Assembly: GCA_934486875.1 (NCBI GenBank)
Contig: CAKSPU010000038.1
Coordinates: forward strand, 1-20,722
Origin: an uncultured Oscillospiraceae bacterium
Lineage (GTDB): Bacteria > Bacillota > Clostridia > Oscillospirales > Ruminococcaceae
Direction of reading: 5' to 3'
DNA: 20,722 bases
The position numbers were made by a program, and so were the translations under genes. Shown in pieces: positions 15,932-20,722 of the stretch. The notes below the pieces were generated by a model. The model searched no databases. It saw only the letters and a program-made list of their open reading frames with translations, and had not been told where the DNA came from. Positions within the stretch are counted from its first letter, which is position 1. Each line of letters starts with the position of its first letter.

Positions 15932-15944
15932 TAAAAAACAATTT

Positions 15945-15983
15945 CAGCCGCATTTTTCATTATCCGAAAAATGCGGCTGTTTT
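15945..15983 (+). terminator. Bidirectional terminator between the coiled-coil gene and mazF
   Basis: A perfect 14-bp stem (15945-15958 with 15966-15979, 7-base loop) is followed by TTTT on the plus strand; on the minus strand the tail is AAATTGTTTTTTA. It serves both convergent genes. Confidence 0.9.
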
Positions 15984-15994
15984 GTGCGGAACTG

Positions 15995-16354
15995 TTATGT
16001 AGCTCCGCCTGTGCCAAGACCGAAACTGATAGAAAGAGCGTTGTTTACCTGATCCATTGCAGGGGTGTCAAGCTCTCCCATACGTTCTTTGAGCCTTTTT
16101 TTATCTATTGTACGGATCTGCTCCAGAAGAACAACGCTGTCCTTTGAAAGACCGCATTTATCGGCGTGAAGCTCAATGTGAGTTGGGAGCTTTGCTTTTT
16201 CACGCTGACTTGTGATAGCTGCGGCAATGACCGTGGGGCTGTGACGGTTTCCCACATCATTCTGAACGATGAGCACGGGTCTTATGCCGCCCTGCTCCGA
16301 GCCGACAACGGGGCTGAGATCTGCGTAATATATTTCTCCTCTTTTTACAGACAT
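15995..16354 (-). CDS. ndoA: MazF/EndoA-type endoribonuclease toxin (PemK family)
   Basis: A 119-residue type II toxin. The sequence is very close to B. subtilis EndoA as I know it ([41 protein letters not shown]). MazF enzymes cut single-stranded mRNA at short motifs (UACAU for B. subtilis EndoA). The expected catalytic residues R25 and T48 are present. ATG 16354 has AAGGAAGGA about 10 bases upstream. The usual antitoxin gene (ndoAI/mazE) is not upstream: the next gene on this strand is an unrelated CPBP protein whose terminator lies between. The gene converges on the coiled-coil gene and shares its terminator. Family and catalytic integrity are clear; specificity is inferred. Confidence 0.95.
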   Translation of the reverse strand: MSVKRGEIYYADLSPVVGSEQGGIRPVLIVQNDVGNRHSPTVIAAAITSQREKAKLPTHIELHADKCGLSKDSVVLLEQIRTIDKKRLKERMGELDTPAMDQVNNALSISFGLGTGGAT

Positions 16355-16457
16355 TTTAGTATCATTCCTTCCTTAAATTGTAGGAGATTTTTCTGTCTGT
16401 TTATATTTTTACCGTTTGCTTGCAAATTAATCATCGGCTGAGAAATTTTCACAAAAC

Positions 16458-16502
16458 AAGGGGCATACCTGCGCTGTGGGAAGCAGCGTAAATATGCCCC
16501 TT
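16458..16502 (-). terminator. Terminator of the CPBP gene
   Basis: AAGGGGCATA (16458-16467) pairs perfectly with TATGCCCCTT (16493-16502), with an inner CGCTG/CAGCG stem, followed on the minus strand by TTGTTTTG. It lies 6 bases after the CPBP stop codon and insulates mazF from it, so mazF should have its own promoter between 16355 and 16457; I could not identify a convincing one. Confidence 0.82.
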
Positions 16503-16508
16503 ATTATT

Positions 16509-17585
16509 TTATGCAATTGCGGATATTGATGTTACGGTGGTGTAGATAAGATAGATCATCACAGCAAGCCAGGGTACGGAGGTGAAAAAATATTTTACGG
16601 TTCGGGACCTTGTGTATTCATTTGTCTCAATCAGCTTTCCGTGGGGCTTTGAGCAGTATCTTGCGATGATTACGATAGTTGCGATCACGCATACAAGACG
16701 GAAAATTGTGATCACTGCGGAAATTATTATAAGCGGCACAGATGCATTCAGTATCGCTGAAATGTCAGTAAGGTCATTTAAATTGACTGTCTGAACGACT
16801 GCAAGGAGCACAGCGGACATTGTATTGTTGATGATATGCAGGAGCATTGACGGGATAAGTGAGCCGCTCTTTACCGCAATGTAGCTCCAGACAAGTCCGA
16901 TAGCAACTGCGGGAATGCACTGAGTAATGTTCTGATGCATAAGTCCGAACATCACCGATGACATAATTATTCCGAAAAGATTGCCGTATTTTCTTAGTCC
17001 CTCAAGAAGAACGCCACGGAAAACAAGCTCTTCGAGAACGGGTCCCAGCAGGCAGATGTAAATATAAATGATAACATCGAGCCAAAGGGGATTGCCTTTT
17101 GGAGCAATGCTTGCAGAAGTGGTGCTATCCACGCTGAACTGGGACAATTTTCCCATAGCTGCCATAATTGCAAATATGATTATGATGTTCACAAATGAAG
17201 CGGCGGTTGCAGTGCTGAATGTTATTGCGGTTGCATTCCAAAAGCCTTTTCCGTTCAGCCCCACCGTTTTAAGCTTGCTTTTTAGGTCAGCCTTTGTTAT
17301 GAGCAGACCGACAGCAAGTGCCGAAATGTCCGCCGCAATTGGAAAGCCATAGGAGTAAACCGAGCGCATTATCGGGTCAGAGCGTAAAATTGCCTTGCCT
17401 GCTTCAATGCATTCCTTTGAAAAACCGCCGCCCATTATTGCCGCCGAAACATTCATAATAAGTGTGTTCAGCCCTGTGAAAACGAGCACAAGGGTTATCA
17501 TTATCCACGCAAGGCGGAAATAATGCTTTCGGAGAGCTCTCCGCTCTTCCAAATCTGGTGGAGCGATAGCTGTGGGATATGTCAT
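16509..17585 (-). CDS. CPBP family intramembrane glutamic endopeptidase (Abi family)
   Basis: A 358-residue membrane protein with about seven or eight helices. The CPBP/Rce1 motifs are all present: EELVFRG (185-191, paired glutamates and arginine), FGLMHQN (213-219, histidine 217) and HIINN (250-254). These residues build the active site of Rce1-type intramembrane proteases; bacterial members cleave membrane peptides, or process or confer immunity to bacteriocins. I start at ATG 17585, where AAAGGATGG lies 5-10 bases upstream; the in-frame ATG at 17636 would lie before the preceding gene's terminator hairpin and has no Shine-Dalgarno site. It follows the nucleoside phosphorylase gene with a terminator in between. 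No bacteriocin or precursor gene is visible nearby, so the substrate is open. Confidence 0.9.
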   Translation of the reverse strand: MTYPTAIAPPDLEERRALRKHYFRLAWIMITLVLVFTGLNTLIMNVSAAIMGGGFSKECIEAGKAILRSDPIMRSVYSYGFPIAADISALAVGLLITKADLKSKLKTVGLNGKGFWNATAITFSTATAASFVNIIIIFAIMAAMGKLSQFSVDSTTSASIAPKGNPLWLDVIIYIYICLLGPVLEELVFRGVLLEGLRKYGNLFGIIMSSVMFGLMHQNITQCIPAVAIGLVWSYIAVKSGSLIPSMLLHIINNTMSAVLLAVVQTVNLNDLTDISAILNASVPLIIISAVITIFRLVCVIATIVIIARYCSKPHGKLIETNEYTRSRTVKYFFTSVPWLAVMIYLIYTTVTSISAIA

Positions 17586-17610
17586 AAATGCACCATCCTT
17601 TCTGCATATC

Positions 17611-17633
17611 AAAAACGCTCCGAGAACGGAGCG
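17611..17633 (-). terminator. Terminator after the nucleoside phosphorylase gene
   Basis: A perfect 7-bp GC-rich stem CGCTCCG/CGGAGCG (17616-17622 with 17627-17633) with a 4-base loop is followed on the minus strand by TTTTT. It ends only 25 bases before the CPBP start codon, so it may act as an attenuator for that gene. Confidence 0.88.
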
Positions 17634-17658
17634 CATTTTGTCAGCTTCTGATTATTTT

Positions 17659-18948
17659 CTAAACACAAGGGTTCTTCTTCGGTTCAGTGTCACTGAAATC
17701 AAAAAGCTCTCTGAAATCACTTTCTGCGGCGTTCATATCGCATTCGGAAGAGGTCATAAGCGTTCCGAGAACATCACCGACATTAACGTAATTTCCAACA
17801 GTTTTGTTAAAGACAATGCCCGCAGTGGGGTCGATATCTCCGCCCTTGACCTTTCTTCCCGCACCGAGTCCGAGAGAAATAAGCCCTGTTTTTTCGCAGC
17901 ATATTTTTGTGATATAGCCCTCTTTGTCTGACACGACCTGTCTTGTATATGTGGGAACGCCGAGGAGAGAATAATCGTGAAGAGCTTTTACATCTCCGCC
18001 CTGGAGAGATACCATTTTTTCAAATGCCGCAAGAGCTTTGCCCGATGATAATGCATCTTCCGCAAGTTTTCGGCATTTGGCTTCATTGCCTTTTCCCGCC
18101 GTGCAGAGCATTTCTGCCGCAATCGTAACAGATATTTCGTAAAGGTCATCGGTGCACTTGCCTTTGAGTGCTTCTATTGCCTCGATCACCTCAACGGAAT
18201 TTCCCACTGCCATTCCAAGGGGCTTGTCCATATCGGTGAGCACTGCCGTGCATTTTCTTCCCGAAAGTCTGCCTACATTTATCATAGCCTCCGCAAGCTT
18301 AAGCGCATCGTCATAATTTTTCATAAATGCGCCGTCGCCCACCTTGACATCAAGAACAATGCCGTCAGCACCCGTTGCAAGCTTCTTGCTCATAATGCTG
18401 GAGCATATGAGAGGAATGCTGTCAACAGTGGCAGTGGCATTTCGGAGAGCGTATATTTTCTTATCCGCAGGCACAAGAGAGCCTGTCTGACCCGATACCG
18501 CAAAGCCCGCTTCACGGGTAACGGATATAAATTCATCGTGGGAAAGGGAAGTTCTGAGCCCCGGGACAGCTTCAAGCTTATCAATTGTCCCGCCTGTGTG
18601 ACCCAGACCTCTGCCCGACATTTTTGGAACAAAGACACCGCAGGCTGCACATATTGGCGCAGCAATAAGCGTGGTCTTGTCACCGATACCGCCTGTGCTG
18701 TGTTTGTCAATGCATACGCCGCCAAGCTCCTTTGACAGGGAATATATGTCGCCCGAATTTTCCATTGCAAAGGTAAGTGCGGCAGTCTCTTCATCGGTCA
18801 TACCCTTAAAGCAGATTGCCATAAGGAGTGCGGACATCTGATAATCGGGGATATCTCCCTTAACATATCCGTCCGTCACCCACTGTATTTCCTCTTTGGA
18901 AAGCTCGTATCCACGGCGCTTTTTCATTATAATGTCATAGGCAGTCAT
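17659..18948 (-). CDS. pdp: Pyrimidine-nucleoside phosphorylase
   Basis: A 429-residue cytoplasmic enzyme of the thymidine/pyrimidine-nucleoside phosphorylase family, which splits thymidine, deoxyuridine or uridine with phosphate for salvage or sugar catabolism. Diagnostic motifs are KHSTGGIGDK (82-91, phosphate-binding) and SGRGLGHTGGTIDKLE (111-126, the family signature). The order is complete: N-terminal helical domain, alpha/beta domain, and a C-terminal PYNP_C domain (about 335-410, LLGVPTYTRQVVSDKEGYI). ATG 18948 has AAAGGAAG 8 bases upstream. It lies 19 bases downstream of the SpoIID-domain gene on the same strand, so the two are probably co-transcribed. No deoxyribose-phosphate aldolase or phosphopentomutase gene is adjacent. 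Length is normal. Whether it prefers uridine, as the Pdp name implies, or thymidine, as DeoA does, cannot be read reliably. Confidence 0.93.
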   Translation of the reverse strand: MTAYDIIMKKRRGYELSKEEIQWVTDGYVKGDIPDYQMSALLMAICFKGMTDEETAALTFAMENSGDIYSLSKELGGVCIDKHSTGGIGDKTTLIAAPICAACGVFVPKMSGRGLGHTGGTIDKLEAVPGLRTSLSHDEFISVTREAGFAVSGQTGSLVPADKKIYALRNATATVDSIPLICSSIMSKKLATGADGIVLDVKVGDGAFMKNYDDALKLAEAMINVGRLSGRKCTAVLTDMDKPLGMAVGNSVEVIEAIEALKGKCTDDLYEISVTIAAEMLCTAGKGNEAKCRKLAEDALSSGKALAAFEKMVSLQGGDVKALHDYSLLGVPTYTRQVVSDKEGYITKICCEKTGLISLGLGAGRKVKGGDIDPTAGIVFNKTVGNYVNVGDVLGTLMTSSECDMNAAESDFRELFDFSDTEPKKNPCV

Positions 18949-18967
18949 AGCACAGCTTCCTTTCGGC

Positions 18968-20539
18968 TCAGCTTACTGTAATTCCCGGGAAATAATACTG
19001 TAGTATCTGATCATATGTATAGCCCTGTTTTGCAAGGATATTGGCACCGTTCTGGCTCATTCCAACGCCGTGACCGTAGCCGTAGGTAACAAATGTAAAT
19101 TCGCCGTCAGCGTAGCTTACATCAAAGCACCAACTCTTTATTCCGTATTTCAGGATATTTTCACGTATCTTTCTTCCCGAAACGGATATCTGACCGTCAA
19201 CGTTAACGCTGCTTACATAGTTTCCGTCAATTCTTCCTGTAACTGTGAGCCAGTTTGCAGGGTCATCGGAAAGTGTGATGCCAAGATAGCTTTCGAGAGC
19301 ATTTTTTATGTAGCTTTCGGAGAATGTTGTTATAACGCCGTAGTTGGGGTCAGAGGCAACATCAAAGGGAGTCGCAACACTTGTAAGATACGGAACAGGA
19401 TTTCCGCCCCAAACATTTTCTGCGGAAGCTGTGGTTCCTGCGGAGGAAGCTGTGTAAACGGTCTGAGCAACAGCGCCGTTATAGTAGCAGCATTTTCCGA
19501 ATACAGAGTCAACAGCTGATCTGACCTCTGCGGGTATCTCGTGCTTTACGAGCACGGAGGGAACAAGTCCGTTGACATTGTGGTATTTAACGTAGGAATA
19601 TGCCGCAACAGCCTGAGCCTTAAGAGCCTCGGGGCTGAAAGAGGGGGACATCTCAGTGGAAACGATCATACAAACAAGGTCGTATGCGCTTATCTCCTGA
19701 ACGCTGCCGTCAAATCTTGCAGTCACTTTTTCTGTTCCGTCAAGACCGATTGTAGTAAGCTCTGTTTCGGAGGGAACAGCTTCTGTAAATGTGGGGATCG
19801 TCTCAAAAAATGTTCCGCTTGATGTTACCGTATTTGTATCGGAAGGATAGTAGCTGCTCCAGAAATCAACAGTGGAAGCAGGAACGGAAGTTGCCTGAGT
19901 GTCATAGGCTGACTGCATTTCGTTCAGCTTCTGCCTGATAGCAGCCTGAGACTGCTGTCTGTCAAGCTCTGAAAGAAGATCGGGCTGAGGTGCGGTTTCA
20001 TCTGCAAATGCGTCATTGTTATCCACAACAGCCTCATTGAGATTGTTTTCGGAAACGATGATATCATCGGATTCCTCGGGAACATTGTCAAATTCGGCAT
20101 CGTTCTGAGCTATATCCGCATCTGCGCCTGCACTTTCCGTAGCCGTGGTGTCCTCAGCGGAATCGGGTACGGAGGTAGTTATCTCAGGTGCGGTGTAGAG
20201 CGGTGTGGCAGTGTATGCATCAATTTCGGAATCGTCCCTGTTAGCCTGATAATGGGTGTTGTTTGCAATGTGGCTCCTTACCCTTTCATCATCGGAGGTG
20301 TCGGGAAGATACGCACTGTTTTTATTGTTCCCGATAACGCCGAGAATATTCATCGGAGCTTCCGCTTTTTGCGCAGATGCTTCGGTTTCCTGCTCTGAGG
20401 TCTCGGTTGCAGTGTTGTAGTAATACTCCTTTGATATCTCAGCGTCATTTACGTTGTCAACCATACAGAACGCAAACGTGTAGAATGCGCCGATGGTACA
20501 CAGAGCGGCAATGCCGTTGAGAACAGCTCTCAGTTTCAT
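18968..20539 (-). CDS. SpoIID/LytB domain-containing protein
   Basis: A 523-residue exported or membrane-anchored protein. Residues 6-27 form a signal-anchor (LNGIAALCTIGAFYTFAFCM); residues about 30-270 are a Thr/Ser/Asp/Glu-rich, probably disordered linker; the SpoIID domain spans about 275-521. The likely catalytic glutamate is E296 in STEMSPSFSPEALKAQAV, and the C-terminal motif is GYGHGVGMSQ (487-496). SpoIID proteins are lytic transglycosylases cutting peptidoglycan strands lacking stem peptides; in spore formers SpoIID acts in engulfment, but related domains occur in vegetative wall remodelling. ATG 20539 has AAAGGA 7 bases upstream. The long linker would let the domain reach through the wall. 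Neighbours give no sporulation context, so I do not call it spoIID itself. Confidence 0.88.
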   Translation of the reverse strand: MKLRAVLNGIAALCTIGAFYTFAFCMVDNVNDAEISKEYYYNTATETSEQETEASAQKAEAPMNILGVIGNNKNSAYLPDTSDDERVRSHIANNTHYQANRDDSEIDAYTATPLYTAPEITTSVPDSAEDTTATESAGADADIAQNDAEFDNVPEESDDIIVSENNLNEAVVDNNDAFADETAPQPDLLSELDRQQSQAAIRQKLNEMQSAYDTQATSVPASTVDFWSSYYPSDTNTVTSSGTFFETIPTFTEAVPSETELTTIGLDGTEKVTARFDGSVQEISAYDLVCMIVSTEMSPSFSPEALKAQAVAAYSYVKYHNVNGLVPSVLVKHEIPAEVRSAVDSVFGKCCYYNGAVAQTVYTASSAGTTASAENVWGGNPVPYLTSVATPFDVASDPNYGVITTFSESYIKNALESYLGITLSDDPANWLTVTGRIDGNYVSSVNVDGQISVSGRKIRENILKYGIKSWCFDVSYADGEFTFVTYGYGHGVGMSQNGANILAKQGYTYDQILQYYFPGITVS

Positions 20540-20610
20540 AGTATTATCCTTTCTCGTATGTTTTTCTCTTTTTAAGGATCAAGTGCAGATATCCTTTGAG
20601 CGATTTTTTA

Positions 20611-20722
20611 TCACTCGTCTATATATGTACCGCCGTTATATTTATAGTAGATGGCGGGCCATTTCGGGTTTGGGTTTTTGCTGAATTTTGTTGTGTCGAT
20701 GCTGTCAGCAGTCTCACCGTCT
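20611..20722 (-). CDS. C-terminal end of an unidentified protein (partial)
   Basis: On the minus strand an open frame enters from the window edge and ends at TGA (20611-20613), giving 36 residues ending WPAIYYKYNGGTYIDE. Its codon use matches the neighbouring genes, and it is the only frame open through here. Too little is present to name a family. It lies 71 bases upstream of the SpoIID-domain gene on the same strand. I saw no terminator between them (the hairpins near 20576-20613 lack a T run on this strand), so the two may be co-transcribed. Confidence 0.55.
   Translation of the reverse strand, partial: DGETADSIDTTKFSKNPNPKWPAIYYKYNGGTYIDE

Noticed and set aside
16345..16434. A 29-codon minus-strand frame (start ATG at 16434) overlapping the mazF start by 10 bases, considered as a tiny antitoxin.
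   Set aside because: It is far shorter than known MazE/NdoAI antitoxins, has no Shine-Dalgarno site, and shows no recognisable DNA-binding motif.
16509..17585. CPBP protein as part of a bacteriocin processing or immunity cluster.
   Set aside because: No precursor peptide, transporter or modification gene is visible on either side; the family has many unrelated roles.
20576..20613. Hairpins between the partial end gene and the SpoIID-domain gene as a terminator.
   Set aside because: AAGGAT/ATCCTT and GAGTGAT/ATCGCTC can pair, but on the minus strand neither is followed by a T run.

Overview
The window looks like chromosomal DNA of a Firmicute of the class Clostridia, most like a Ruminococcus-type gut Oscillospiraceae. 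The basis is indirect: Shine-Dalgarno sites of the AAAGGA/GGAGG type before most genes, short intergenic gaps with strong hairpin terminators, consensus SigA-type promoters, a BspA-like leucine-rich-repeat surface protein, Thr/Glu/Ala-rich surface linkers, and a MazF/EndoA toxin that I recall as very close to Bacillus subtilis EndoA. No tRNA, rRNA, CRISPR array, insertion sequence or prophage gene was recognised. No gap between genes exceeds 300 bases.

Layout. (1) Positions 76-1823: terminator, then an ECF sigma factor overlapping a single-pass membrane protein that is probably its anti-sigma factor; the pair ends at a bidirectional terminator shared with tex. (2) Positions 1826-6290, minus strand: a three-gene unit read metY -> radical SAM protein -> tex, driven by a consensus promoter, with an inverted repeat around the metY ribosome-binding site. 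(3) Positions 6346-13846, plus strand: a YtpQ/DUF1444-like gene, a BspA-like LRR membrane protein, then moxR, a DUF58 gene and a transglutaminase gene (the classical MoxR-DUF58-TGase trio), then a short-chain dehydrogenase, closed by a terminator. (4) Positions 13955-15983: a separately transcribed, very long coiled-coil protein with an excellent promoter and codon use suggesting high expression. Its last 60 residues resemble the C-terminal beta domain of the Hsp70 nucleotide exchange factor GrpE. (5) Positions 15995-20722, minus strand: a MazF/EndoA toxin with no visible antitoxin, a CPBP-family membrane protein, a pyrimidine-nucleoside phosphorylase, a SpoIID/LytB-domain protein with a long disordered linker, and the last codons of a gene running off the window edge.

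Most genes are core or near-core functions: sulfur amino acid synthesis, RNA-binding Tex, nucleoside salvage and envelope remodelling. The genes most worth following up are the GrpE-tailed coiled-coil protein, the solitary MazF, and the surface/transglutaminase cluster that starts with an LRR protein.
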